Part shown: positions 16,538 through 24,650 of the stretch, one piece after another
Position numbering within the stretch: the first letter of the stretch is position 1
Layout: each line of letters starts with the position of its first letter
IMG/VR virus record: IMGVR_UViG_3300032287_000322
Span: 1-38,390 of that record
From: a virus
Strand: one strand, 5' to 3'
DNA length: 38,390 nucleotides
The notes under the pieces: generated by a model
The model's database searches: none
Seen by the model: only the letters and a program-made list of their open reading frames with translations
What the model was told of the DNA's origin: nothing
Position numbers and translations under genes: made by a program

Positions 16538-16888
16538 TTAACCTATTTTCCAGTTGGTTCCGTCCGAGTAGACGGGGACTTTGTTTGCCCCTGTACCGGC
16601 GACCGTGGAAGCAAATGTCGTAGCCGTTGCGTCAGACACAAAAGCCCGCGCCCCAATCCCTGCGGTAGCTGCGCTGGGAAGGGTTGCTACCGTGTAAACA
16701 GTTAAAGATGGGATGTACCCCGAAGCTGAACTCAACTGGCCTAGTATGTTGTCTACTTGGTTGAAATACAACCGCAAGACGTTGTTTAGCTGGTTGATGT
16801 AGTTGATGTCATATTGCACAGTAGCCGCAGGCAGGCGCGGCGCAACTACCCGATTAAGGGCTGTATCAGAAGTGATGATGTAGGTCAT
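16538..16888 (-). CDS. Small collar/fibre-like virion protein
   Basis: This 116-residue protein has an N-terminal helical part (YINQLNNVLRLYFNQVD) and a C-terminal module with TVATLPSAA, GARAFVSDAT and VPVYSDGTNWKIG. That C-terminal pattern recurs at the ends of many phage fibre and collar proteins, where it forms a small beta-structured tip. It overlaps the upstream gp10-like gene by 4 bases (ATGA). The likely role is a tail-associated structural protein. About 41 non-coding bases separate it from the 904-aa gene. The module is recognised from memory; the exact position in the virion is unknown. Confidence 0.7.
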   Translation of the reverse strand: MTYIITSDTALNRVVAPRLPAATVQYDINYINQLNNVLRLYFNQVDNILGQLSSASGYIPSLTVYTVATLPSAATAGIGARAFVSDATATTFASTVAGTGANKVPVYSDGTNWKIG

Positions 16889-18996
16889 CGTCTGCCGTCC
16901 GGTCTAATGTCAATACGGGGAGCGCCAAGCTGCCACTGCGTACCAAGCGTGTTGGAGGTAATCTTCATCTGCATCTGACGACCACGGATACGGATGTAAA
17001 GCTGCCCTGTGAACTCGTCTACATTGATGACCGCCGGGGCAGGGCCGTTGTAGGTTACCGCAGCATTGCCGGTCTGCGTGATGCCAGAGCCTGAGTTGTT
17101 TAAACCCTGTAGGTACATAGTCACCGCAGGGGTTGTGCCGCCCGTGGAGCCACGGAATGTCATGTCAGGAATCATGCGATACACAAACGCAAAGTTGTGC
17201 CCATCCCCAATATCAAACTGCGCGGAGGTGATGGATGCCTCAATTGGAAGCGCTGTGCCGGTCTCGCTGTCGTCCACACCGGATTCTTGGTTGACGATGT
17301 TGTAGGTGTAGGTAGCTGCCATCGGGAAATTACGCAAACCCGAATCTATCCAAGCTGTGCGGGCCATAGTGCCGTAGTACCAGATGTCTTCTGTGTAATT
17401 GTAGATAGCGTATCTGTCAATGGTATTGCTGCTGGTGGAACAATAAAACCACCAAACCTCATTAAAACCTTCGTTGGTGTTGGCAAACACTTGGTCGTAC
17501 TGGAGGGGGTTAATGTCACTGTAGATGTACCGAAGCAAGTCACAACGCAGGGTTTGAATCCGTCCGTCGTACTTGTAAAACTTGTCTACGCCCATCCAGT
17601 AAGTGACACCAGAACCGATTGCGGCTGCGTTTGGCCCAGCGATAGATACGTTGTCGGCAAGAATCTGCGTACCCCACACATAGGGTGGCCCGAGGTACTG
17701 CAAGGAGTAGACCGCTTGGTCGGTGAAGACCAAAATCTCCTGACGGCTTTGTAGCGTAGTGACAATCTTGGAGCCATGAGATAGGCGCACACTGCCTGCT
17801 TGGTTGGTGACCGCCGGAACCCACGTAGTCAGCGACTCTTGGTCAGACCACCGGATAAGCATGGGGTCGAGGATGGTGCTGCCGTAGTCGTTCGTCCCAA
17901 ACACAATCAGAAAACGGCTGGCATCGGAGATAGCAAAAGCGTTTTGGTACAGCGGGCAGCTTCCATCTGAGCCAGCAAGTGCAGAAAGCAGTACTCCCCT
18001 AGGGGTGACGGAATGCACCCCGGACTGTGTGCCGGTAGTGATAATAGGTGTTCCACTAGCAGTGGCTGCAAGGTTAAACGTGGTTGCGGTTAGATACAGG
18101 GCGTAGTAGGTAACCCCCGGTAACAGGCCAGTCGGCAACCACTCGGTAGTGGAGAAGTTGATTGGGGTGTTATTTGCAAGCCCCAGATTACATGTAACCA
18201 CGCAAGGGGATGCAATGGTCATTGTCACCGTTGTAGAGGTAACTCCTATGGATGCATCCCAGTAATACAAAGGAGACCCACGGGGGCCGTATATAAGGTC
18301 TTCCCCCCAGTTTGATTGATTCCAAATACGCAGCGCATCTGTAGATGCAGTGCCAATACCCCAAGTACCAGAGCCCCAAGTACTTGAGCCCCAGCCAACT
18401 AATGGAGCCGCGTATGAAGGGCCAGTGTTGACTTGGTAGACGGCGTAGACAGTCCCACCCCCAGCCGAGCTTGCAGATGCCGTACCGGTGACCGTGATGG
18501 TGTAGGTCGTGGAGCTTACATACGCAATCTGGTACTGTGTGCCAGAGGCAAGAGATATACCGTTAAATGTGACCGTTGCAGCGTTATTAAAGTAAAAGGT
18601 AACGTAGTCGTTGTTGATGAACCCACCGTTAGCGTCCGTTACCGTTACGGTCGTAACCGTTCCTGTGTTGGTAGACGTAGCCGTAGTGAACGGGCTGGCA
18701 AGCGTGTAGGTAGCCCGGATTGGAGTGATGTCGTTGTAAACGCCGCCGCTCTCAATGTAGAACTTAAGGTTTGTACCAACACCCAGCAGGTTCAGTGAAC
18801 CCAGCGTCACCCAGTTCCAAAGAGAACGGCACACACCGAGGAACGTGTCAGCAGATATGCGCTGCCAGCCACCAATCTTCTCGGGTGTACCTTGACGGAA
18901 CCTAACCTTGTCGGACTCGTAGTAACCCCCCTCGTTGGTGTAACGGGTGTTCTCCCTGTTTACACCGGGCTTGAGAAGGATTTTTTGTAGTGGCAT
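16885..18996 (-). CDS. Neck/tail closure protein, P22 gp10-like (tentative)
   Basis: This 703-residue protein starts MPLQKILLKPGVNRE and continues through KVRFRQGTPEKIGGWQ, a start I associate with phage DNA-stabilisation or tail-hub proteins of the P22 gp10 type. The N-terminal half has Thr/Ser/Gly-rich beta modules (about residues 95-175) and a Trp-rich GWGSSTWGSGTWGIG stretch. The C-terminal half (LIRWSDQESLTTWVP, YWMGVDKFYKYDGR, FNEVWWFY) looks like a beta-propeller-type fold. It follows the endolysin gene by 2 bases, so the lysis genes sit inside the structural operon. P22 gp10 is shorter (about 470 aa); the added length is explained here by inserted Thr/Ser modules. The family call is moderate. 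Confidence 0.65.
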   Translation of the reverse strand: MPLQKILLKPGVNRENTRYTNEGGYYESDKVRFRQGTPEKIGGWQRISADTFLGVCRSLWNWVTLGSLNLLGVGTNLKFYIESGGVYNDITPIRATYTLASPFTTATSTNTGTVTTVTVTDANGGFINNDYVTFYFNNAATVTFNGISLASGTQYQIAYVSSTTYTITVTGTASASSAGGGTVYAVYQVNTGPSYAAPLVGWGSSTWGSGTWGIGTASTDALRIWNQSNWGEDLIYGPRGSPLYYWDASIGVTSTTVTMTIASPCVVTCNLGLANNTPINFSTTEWLPTGLLPGVTYYALYLTATTFNLAATASGTPIITTGTQSGVHSVTPRGVLLSALAGSDGSCPLYQNAFAISDASRFLIVFGTNDYGSTILDPMLIRWSDQESLTTWVPAVTNQAGSVRLSHGSKIVTTLQSRQEILVFTDQAVYSLQYLGPPYVWGTQILADNVSIAGPNAAAIGSGVTYWMGVDKFYKYDGRIQTLRCDLLRYIYSDINPLQYDQVFANTNEGFNEVWWFYCSTSSNTIDRYAIYNYTEDIWYYGTMARTAWIDSGLRNFPMAATYTYNIVNQESGVDDSETGTALPIEASITSAQFDIGDGHNFAFVYRMIPDMTFRGSTGGTTPAVTMYLQGLNNSGSGITQTGNAAVTYNGPAPAVINVDEFTGQLYIRIRGRQMQMKITSNTLGTQWQLGAPRIDIRPDGRR

Positions 18997-18998
18997 GT

Positions 18999-19337
18999 TT
19001 ACACGTTGCGCTCAAAGTGTGGGCAGTCTACCAAGGACTTGAAGTTGCCGCCCCAACGGTTCTTAGGATGTAGGCTCTCCCAGTACGCGCCCAACGGAGC
19101 AAGAATAGCCTTGTCCCAGATGATTTTGCCATCACGGAAGAAGTTGAGGTCGGCAGCGCAGCGCTTCAGGTGGATGGAGTTCATGGTCTTAGACCGCCCC
19201 GTCTTGAAGTAGATGGCCTGCTGTTCTGGGGTACGGGCAAGTTCCCCGCCTGTGACCATGAAGCCTTGGTCGGTGGCGTACTGCACCAGCTTGCAGAAGT
19301 CCAGCAGGAACGCTGCTTGTTCAGTGCTTAGGCTCAT
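18999..19337 (-). CDS. Endolysin, M15-family peptidase
   Basis: This 112-residue single-domain enzyme belongs to the VanY/M15 group, which cleaves peptidoglycan cross-bridge peptides. The zinc-site residues are visible: SIHLKRCAADL gives H56 and D63, and VDCPHFE gives catalytic D104 and ligand H107. RTPEQQAIYFKTGRSKT is the usual substrate-side loop of this family. There is no signal peptide, so it depends on the holin encoded just upstream, with which it shares an ATGA overlap. The size matches compact phage L-alanyl-D-glutamate or D-Ala-D-Ala endopeptidases. The bond specificity cannot be told from sequence alone. Confidence 0.9.
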   Translation of the reverse strand: MSLSTEQAAFLLDFCKLVQYATDQGFMVTGGELARTPEQQAIYFKTGRSKTMNSIHLKRCAADLNFFRDGKIIWDKAILAPLGAYWESLHPKNRWGGNFKSLVDCPHFERNV

Positions 19338-19846
19338 TTGTTGCTCCTCATTTCAGCCAGCTTCTCGACAGTACGTCCGCCGAAGTACGCGCCCATAATC
19401 AGCATGCCCCAGTTACCCAGCAGGGTCACGTAGGACTCGTTTGCGTTGTAGCCAAAGGCTGACATCATGGCAAACAGGAAGTAGCCCAAGAAGATGGCAA
19501 TCAAGCTCATGGGCCGGATGTTCTTGGACAACCAAGAGTCGGAGGACATATCTGCCTGCCAGCGGTCTGTGATGTTGTCGGCATCGGCTTGTGCAGCCTT
19601 GGCAAGCAGTTCCAACTCAGCCATCTCCAGCTTGGCTTTCTCAATGCCAAGTTCAATCAGGCGCTCTTCATGCTCATACTGAAGCTGCCGTAGCTTGGCA
19701 ACGTCTTCGGGGGTAGGGTTGTCGGGAATTTTCACGCCAAGCGTGTTCTCAACCACTTCCTTACCCTTGGCTTGGATAGCCGAGGACAGCAGACCTAGCC
19801 CGTTTTCAGCCAGTGTGCCTAGCAATGCACCGATAATTGGAATCAT
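19334..19846 (-). CDS. Holin, GTA-type 3TM family
   Basis: This 170-residue protein fits the holin family with three hydrophobic segments found in gene transfer agents and many phages. An N-terminal hydrophobic segment (residues 1-24) is followed by a long charged helix (about 45-90) and then SWLSKNIRPMSL, a hallmark block, leading into membrane segments at about 113-132 and 139-156. It would form pores in the inner membrane to release the M15 endolysin encoded directly downstream. The ATG overlaps the stop of the preceding membrane protein gene by 4 bases. Confidence 0.85.
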   Translation of the reverse strand: MIPIIGALLGTLAENGLGLLSSAIQAKGKEVVENTLGVKIPDNPTPEDVAKLRQLQYEHEERLIELGIEKAKLEMAELELLAKAAQADADNITDRWQADMSSDSWLSKNIRPMSLIAIFLGYFLFAMMSAFGYNANESYVTLLGNWGMLIMGAYFGGRTVEKLAEMRSNK

Positions 19847-20190
19847 TTATCTTCCTTTTTAAACGTGGTTTTCATCCCGGCCCTGTCTTCCAAGATGGCA
19901 ATGTGCAGACGGTTGACTTGAATATCATCCCTGTTCTTTTGGATTTCTTTTTCCAAGTCTTGGCGTAACTTTTCCCTCGCCAACTCAGCACCTGTGTTAC
20001 TTGCTTGCTTGTTGTCAGAGGTCACCACCAAGCTGATTTTGCTGTTAAGAATAGTGACTTCATGGGACAGGTTAGATAGCGCCGACATGAGATAAACCAC
20101 GCACGAAAACAATAGCGGCAACAAAGCAAATGTGATTTTTTCAACCAAGGCGCTTTTGGTTTCCATTGCTTGAATTTTCTCTTCACTCAT
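19843..20190 (-). CDS. Lysis-region membrane/coiled-coil protein (possible inner spanin)
   Basis: This 115-residue protein has one N-terminal membrane segment (about 18-37, FALLPLLFSCVVYLMSAL) and then a hydrophilic coiled-coil tail (about 60-105). This is the topology of an inner-membrane spanin or of small phage membrane proteins of unknown role. No lipobox partner (outer spanin) was found nested in it. It lies 1 base after the stop of the frameshifted gene and overlaps the holin start, so it is part of the lysis operon. The spanin call is inference from topology and position. Confidence 0.7.
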   Translation of the reverse strand: MSEEKIQAMETKSALVEKITFALLPLLFSCVVYLMSALSNLSHEVTILNSKISLVVTSDNKQASNTGAELAREKLRQDLEKEIQKNRDDIQVNRLHIAILEDRAGMKTTFKKEDK

Positions 20191-20191
20191 A

Positions 20192-20682
20192 TCAAAAGCC
20201 CCTGTTCGTTACAACGTGAAACGCAACACTTATAAGCGGGACGATGATAGCGGAAGCACCGGTAATCCAGAGCGTGTTCATAATGATTGCCACCTTCATC
20301 TCTTTCTCCTTTTGCTTGCGCTCCGCTTCTTCTCGCTCCAGCGTGTTGCGTTCCTTTATCAGCCTAGTCCGTTCTGACATCATCTCTTCCCAGACCGGGG
20401 CATTCCCGCTGTAGAAGAGTATGTCTTTCAGTTCCTTCTCGTGTTCCCGCAATGCCTTGGATGCCAGTGCAATTTGGAGAGCTTCAGAACTGATTTGTGC
20501 ATTCGTCTTTCCAATACTAGCAATCCGCGCCTTACTGCTTGCTAGGTGAACCGTGTCCGCTGCTTGATAAAAACTGCTGAATTCTTTATATAAGCTGTGG
20601 ATATCCTTACCAAGAGCGACTGCTTTTTTATGCCAGCTACCGCGCCTTGAGCAAGGGCAAACGCGGTAAACGGGTCAATCAC
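20192..20682 (-). CDS. Coiled-coil/membrane protein split by a -1 frameshift
   Basis: Read with one -1 shift, this gives a 163-residue protein. The first 20 residues come from frame 0 (GTG at 20682, MIDPFTAFALAQ...GIKK), followed by AVALGKDIHSLYKEF in the -1 frame, continuing through HEKELKDILFYSG to a C-terminal membrane segment (about 132-157). The -1 frame is open back to 20675 but has no ATG at its head, whereas frame 0 supplies a sensible start, overlapping the upstream gene stop by 8 bases. Without shifting, frame 0 ends at TAG 20544-20542 after 46 residues. The shift point is A_AAA_AAG (20629-20623). A TTG at 20452 could give only an 86-residue C-terminal fragment. The alternatives are programmed frameshifting, a real homopolymer mutation, or a sequencing error. 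The protein itself looks like a conserved phage family of unknown function in the lysis cassette. Confidence 0.7.
20623..20629 (-). promoter_or_regulatory. Slippery heptamer A_AAA_AAG
   Basis: On the minus strand, frame 0 reads ATA AAA AAG, which is the heptamer A_AAA_AAG in the register used for -1 ribosomal slippage. The -1 frame continues GCA GTC GCT and stays open for more than 140 codons. No obvious stimulatory hairpin or upstream Shine-Dalgarno-like element was seen, so a homopolymer indel is an equally simple explanation. Confidence 0.5.
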
Positions 20683-20821
20683 TAGGTTCTACGTCAGGCG
20701 CTTGCTTGACGGCCTCGGCTTGAATTGCTCCAACAAGCTGAAACACCTCGCCGTATGGGCGGGATGCCATGTATTGAAGGATGGCGTTTACGAGGTCGGT
20801 GGGTAGGGTGATGTTTTGCAT
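20675..20821 (-). CDS. 48-aa conserved-looking small phage protein
   Basis: A 48-residue frame runs from ATG 20821-20819 to TGA 20677-20675 (MQNITLPTDLVNAILQYM...FQLVGAIQAEAVKQ). Its ATG overlaps the stop of the upstream gene (TAATG), and its stop is overlapped by the GTG of the frameshifted gene, so it fits the operon without gaps. It is a mainly helical, soluble-looking peptide with no membrane segment. Together with the frameshifted gene it accounts for the whole 20453-20820 stretch, which otherwise looks empty. I recall similar short proteins beside lysis genes of aquatic phages but know no function. Confidence 0.75.
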   Translation of the reverse strand: MQNITLPTDLVNAILQYMASRPYGEVFQLVGAIQAEAVKQAPDVEPSD

Positions 20822-21141
20822 TAGGCGCTCCAAGGTAGTGCTTGTGAAGTGGGAGAAACGGGTGGGGTAATCATGCTGTCAATCTGGCCCTGCACACACG
20901 CTTGCATATTGCTCACGGTCTGCGGGTCAGCCCAGCCAACCACTTGGGCTTGGGTCAGTTGAGCGTAGGGCGTGAACGCCTCGCCCTGCTGGATGGTGAA
21001 CTGCTGGCTGAAGCCAATGTCGGCGGTGTTTGCGCCGTCTACCCCAGTGACGAGGTAATTGACGTTCACAACAACATCGGTCTGCCCTGCCTCTTGGGGC
21101 AGCGTGTACATCTGAGTTACGGTGGTGGTAAAGGTGGTCAT
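20821..21141 (-). CDS. Conserved small virion-region protein (106 aa)
   Basis: The start is taken at ATG 21141, preceded by AAAGGACTT; the longer frame up to 21234 would run into the preceding gene. The product begins MTTFTTTVTQMYTLPQ and contains YLVTGVDGANTADIGFSQQF, a beta-rich pattern common in small proteins next to phage tail-fibre genes. The C-terminal half has QLTQAQVVGWADP and a Cys. There is no enzyme motif or membrane segment. Its likely role is a fibre accessory or assembly protein, by position only. Its TAA overlaps the ATG of the 48-aa gene. Confidence 0.75.
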   Translation of the reverse strand: MTTFTTTVTQMYTLPQEAGQTDVVVNVNYLVTGVDGANTADIGFSQQFTIQQGEAFTPYAQLTQAQVVGWADPQTVSNMQACVQGQIDSMITPPVSPTSQALPWSA

Positions 21142-21151
21142 GGTAAGTCCT

Positions 21152-21400
21152 TTAAGTTTGGGTTGATTCAAGTGCCACCTGATACGCGGCAATAACTTCA
21201 GCAGTCCAAGCCGTATTGCAGATTGCAACGACATTGGCAGGGATGCCTGTCAGGTCTTGTCCCGGTGTGAGACTTGTGCGGTGGTAAGTCTTGCTGAGTT
21301 CGTTGCCATCTTCCATGACGCGAATTGCTTCACGATACAAAACTATTCCGCTTTCAGTCACGGTGATTTGGTCAATGTTGGTTGTTTTGATAAGTGACAT
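21152..21400 (-). CDS. Small tail-fibre-linked protein (82 aa)
   Basis: The ATG follows AAAGGAAATATC, a good ribosome binding site. The 82-residue product (MSLIKTTNIDQITVTESGIVLYREA, then YHRTSLTPGQDLTG) starts with beta-type sequence that includes a REAIRVMEDG turn and ends in a helical part. It sits 14 bases after the tail fibre and 10 bases before the next small gene. I recall similar short proteins near phage tail genes, but the function is unknown. There are no transmembrane segments. Confidence 0.7.
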   Translation of the reverse strand: MSLIKTTNIDQITVTESGIVLYREAIRVMEDGNELSKTYHRTSLTPGQDLTGIPANVVAICNTAWTAEVIAAYQVALESTQT

Positions 21401-21414
21401 GATATTTCCTTTGA

Positions 21415-24400
21415 TTACACTCTGTAAGTTAATATGCCAAATACTGCTGTATTATTATTAAAATTTGTGTTATCTAAAGCACTGCTACCGTTTGTACCAA
21501 TCTGGCGCAAGTTGCCGCTAACTCCACTCTCCATTGACCAGTACATACCAAACCCAGCACTAAATCCAGCAGCGTTATCATGGATAAGATAGTTCTGAGT
21601 GTATGTTCCTCCAACTGCGAAAGGTAGACCGCCAAGAACAGCGCTTCCTGTGCTGGAACCTTTACTAGACAAATTTATTCTAAATTGCACAGTAACGGTG
21701 TTTCCAATTTTTGTATAAAATCCTTGCTGAGAAGAATATGTTATTCCAGTTGACCCGCCACCAAAAGTTATTGCTGGTGTCCAAGTCCCTTCCTCATAAT
21801 CATCCAGCGTGTTGGCATTGGCTGAAGCTGATTGCGTAGCGGGGAATGAAATGCCTGTACCAGCAGATAATGTTCCACCTTCTAAAGTAAAAGTGTTGCC
21901 TGTTTTGGCAGAGGCTACGATATTACCGCCACCGTCCGACAGCACAACAAAGTTGCTGCCAGTAGCAGAGATGGGAGCAGCAGAGCCTGAGTAGCCGCCA
22001 ATGATGGTGTTACTAGCGCCAGTAGTTATTGCGTTACCAGAACCATAACCAATGACCGTGTTATTGCTACCTGTCGTAGTAGCTAGTAGCGCCGTTGTTC
22101 CAACAGCCACGTTGTTGCCGCCGGTAGTGTGAGCCTGCAAGGCTTGGTAGCCAACAGCCACGCTGTTTGCGCCGGTAGTGTTGCCTGCAAGTGCAGACAC
22201 CCCCATTGCCGTATTTGTGCCCCCAGTTGTATTGGCCCCCAGCGAACCAGACCCAACCGCCGTGTTGTTTGCGGCGGTGGTGTTTGCCCCCAACGCACTA
22301 TTACCAACGGCGGTGTTGTTAGTTCCGGTAGTATTCTTATTTAGCGTGTAATACCCCACCGCTGTAATAGCATCAGCCGTTGTATTGTTTTGCAGCGATT
22401 CGCTGCCCACAGCCACATTGAACCCCCCTGTAGTGTTGGAGTAAAGGGCATACCACCCCAAGGCTGTATTTGAAGTGCCTGTGGTTGTGCTGAATGCGGC
22501 GGAAGACCCAACAGCAACGGTGCGTATGGAGGATGTTACGTTGTATGCCGCCTGATACCCCACCGCCGTGTTAATGCTGCCCGTAGTGTGAGAGTAAAGG
22601 GCTTGGTAACCCAACGCCGTGCTGTTATTGCCAGTGGTATTCGTGTACAGCGACTGATACCCCACAGCGGTGTTGTTGCTTGCGGTGGTGTTGGCATCAA
22701 GAGCTTGTTGCCCAATGGCTATATTATTGCTGCCGGTTGTGTTTTGCCGCAAGGCATAAAACCCCATAGCGACGTTTGTACCGCCAGTAGTGTTGAGTGA
22801 AAGTGCTTGCTGACCAACAGCAGTATTGGTTGCACCAGTAGTATTGGCGTTAAGAGCACTCCCGCCCACTGCAATGTTATATGAGCCTGATGTTACATAT
22901 CTAAGTGCGCCGTCACCAACCCCCACATTACCACTTGCGGTAGTTGCCGAGGCTCCCGAAGAGGCAGTGTTTCTACCAACATAAGTATTGCTATCGCCAG
23001 TTGTTTGGTTAGCGCCAGCGTTAGTACCGACGAAGGTGCTGTATCCGCCAGTCGCTGTATATCCTGCTCTGGCACCAATGGCGACTACATCAGGGTTGCT
23101 GACATTAGAATAAAGAGCTTGATAACCTAATGCAGTAATGCTTGTCGCCGTTGTACCTGAGTAAGCAGCCTGATACCCCACAGCGGTGTTTTGGCTGGCG
23201 GTGGTGTTGGAGTAAAGTGTTTCACGACCAATAGCCACGTTATTACCACCGGTGGTGTTGGCCGAAAGTGTGTTCCATCCCACCGCTACATTATTGGAAC
23301 CGGTGGTGTTTGCGGTCATCACTATATAACCTACCGCGGTATTATCTTGGCCAGTAGTTATTCTTCCTAATGCTGTTGATCCTATTGCAGTATTACCGTT
23401 TCCAGTTGCTGCGGAACCCGAAACACCCATCGCGTCGCGACCAACTGCCAAATTCTCTGAGCCAGTTGTTATTCTGTATCCCGCTCCGTATCCAAATAAC
23501 ACATTATAGTTGCCAGTAGTTATGTTATACCCAGCCTGATATCCAAACGCTTGATTTTGAGTGCCTGTGCTGTTGGTGTACAGTGCTTGATAACCTACAA
23601 CGGTTTGATTAGCTCCAGTAGTATTACTATACCCAGCCTGATACCCCACAGCGGTGTTGTTGCTGGCTGTGGTGTTGGATGCTAATGCGTTACTGCCAAG
23701 TCCAGTATTATTAGAACCAGAAGTGTTGTATGTAAGCGTACCTTGTCCAAATGCAGAATTTGATGCGCCTGTGGATGCGCCACTAATTGCACTTAAAGCA
23801 TAGTCACCAACGGCAGTATTATTTCCACCATTTGCCAAATATCCAGCCCTAGAACCAACAAATACGTTATTGTCAGTTGTATTGGTATATCCAGAAAAAT
23901 AACCAACATATGTATTTCTGCTACCAGTGCTAGAGTAAGCAGCTTGATTTCCTACAGCAGTGTTGTAATTTCCAGTAACATTGTTTAAAAGTGCTTGTGT
24001 TCCAACGGCTACGTTTATCGAACCCGTTGTATTAGATACTAACGCACTAGCACCAACCGCCGTATTGCTTGCCACAGCACCAGCGCCTCGGCCTACGGTG
24101 AGTCCGTAGACAGTCAGGTCAGTACCTGAGTACAGCAAGTTAGCGGAGTCGGTCTCAAGCCCGCCGGTAGTGGAATAGACCACACGGCCCGAGGTCAGGC
24201 CGGTGTTGGTGATGGAGGAGAACGTGCCCGCACCGGAGATGTTGGACACCTTGATAAAGTCGGAGCCGTTCCAAGCGCAGACTGCTGACTCGCCCTTGAT
24301 GATGGTCACCCCGGTGGTGGGGCCAACTCCGCGCAGCACAATGCTCTGAGTGCTGGAGCTTTTGTTGATGACGATGTAGGTCTTAGACTGGGCCGGGGCC

Positions 24401-24642
24401 GTGATGTTGCGGGTTACAGTGCCGCCCGCTGTCCACAGCAGGATGATTTGCCGGGAGGTGTTGGCGGCTCCAGTGGTCGTGGTCAGGGTTACGTCTGCGT
24501 CGGAACTGATTGTGGTCGTGCCCGCAATGGCGGAGTCAAGCAACGAGGTGATGGCATCGTTGACCGTGGTTCCCCAAGTACCCGACAGTTCTCCCGTGAC
24601 TGGAAGGGCCAGACCAAGTAGAGATGTATATGCTGTAGCCAT
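21415..24642 (-). CDS. Tail fibre with about 41 YadA-head-like repeats (1075 aa)
   Basis: The N-terminal 130 residues (MATAYTSLLGLALPVTGELSGTWG...) are a typical virion-anchoring start of phage fibre proteins. From about residue 190 to 890 the protein is a run of about 41 units of mostly 17 residues with consensus NTAVGYQALYSNTTGxN, the pattern of left-handed beta-roll heads of trimeric autotransporters such as YadA. The C-terminal part reads NTLDDYEEGTWTP, then GFYTKIGNTVTVQFRI and GSAVLGGLPF, a common receptor-end module of phage fibres. It would form a trimeric fibre that binds the host surface. ATG follows GAGGTAACAC. Repeat number is from reading by eye. Confidence 0.88.
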   Translation of the reverse strand: MATAYTSLLGLALPVTGELSGTWGTTVNDAITSLLDSAIAGTTTISSDADVTLTTTTGAANTSRQIILLWTAGGTVTRNITAPAQSKTYIVINKSSSTQSIVLRGVGPTTGVTIIKGESAVCAWNGSDFIKVSNISGAGTFSSITNTGLTSGRVVYSTTGGLETDSANLLYSGTDLTVYGLTVGRGAGAVASNTAVGASALVSNTTGSINVAVGTQALLNNVTGNYNTAVGNQAAYSSTGSRNTYVGYFSGYTNTTDNNVFVGSRAGYLANGGNNTAVGDYALSAISGASTGASNSAFGQGTLTYNTSGSNNTGLGSNALASNTTASNNTAVGYQAGYSNTTGANQTVVGYQALYTNSTGTQNQAFGYQAGYNITTGNYNVLFGYGAGYRITTGSENLAVGRDAMGVSGSAATGNGNTAIGSTALGRITTGQDNTAVGYIVMTANTTGSNNVAVGWNTLSANTTGGNNVAIGRETLYSNTTASQNTAVGYQAAYSGTTATSITALGYQALYSNVSNPDVVAIGARAGYTATGGYSTFVGTNAGANQTTGDSNTYVGRNTASSGASATTASGNVGVGDGALRYVTSGSYNIAVGGSALNANTTGATNTAVGQQALSLNTTGGTNVAMGFYALRQNTTGSNNIAIGQQALDANTTASNNTAVGYQSLYTNTTGNNSTALGYQALYSHTTGSINTAVGYQAAYNVTSSIRTVAVGSSAAFSTTTGTSNTALGWYALYSNTTGGFNVAVGSESLQNNTTADAITAVGYYTLNKNTTGTNNTAVGNSALGANTTAANNTAVGSGSLGANTTGGTNTAMGVSALAGNTTGANSVAVGYQALQAHTTGGNNVAVGTTALLATTTGSNNTVIGYGSGNAITTGASNTIIGGYSGSAAPISATGSNFVVLSDGGGNIVASAKTGNTFTLEGGTLSAGTGISFPATQSASANANTLDDYEEGTWTPAITFGGGSTGITYSSQQGFYTKIGNTVTVQFRINLSSKGSSTGSAVLGGLPFAVGGTYTQNYLIHDNAAGFSAGFGMYWSMESGVSGNLRQIGTNGSSALDNTNFNNNTAVFGILTYRV
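21985..24080. repeat. Tandem 51-bp-type coding repeats in tail fibre
   Basis: About 41 imperfect units, mostly 51 bases, encode N-x-A-V-G-type repeats. Several neighbouring units share long near-identical stretches (for example cataccccacagcggtgttg-like blocks recur), so length change by recombination or slippage is plausible. Confidence 0.85.
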
Positions 24643-24650
24643 GTGTTACC

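Noticed and set aside
17197-17754. A 185-residue + strand frame inside the gp10-like gene
   Set aside because: It is antisense to a conserved structural gene and lacks a binding site or recognisable sequence.
21985-24080. Regularly spaced repeats considered as a CRISPR array
   Set aside because: Units are contiguous, imperfect and coding for fibre repeats; there are no unique spacers or cas genes.
21415-24642. Tail fibre considered as target of a diversity-generating retroelement
   Set aside because: No reverse transcriptase or template repeat is visible in the window, and variability of A-directed sites cannot be judged from one sequence.
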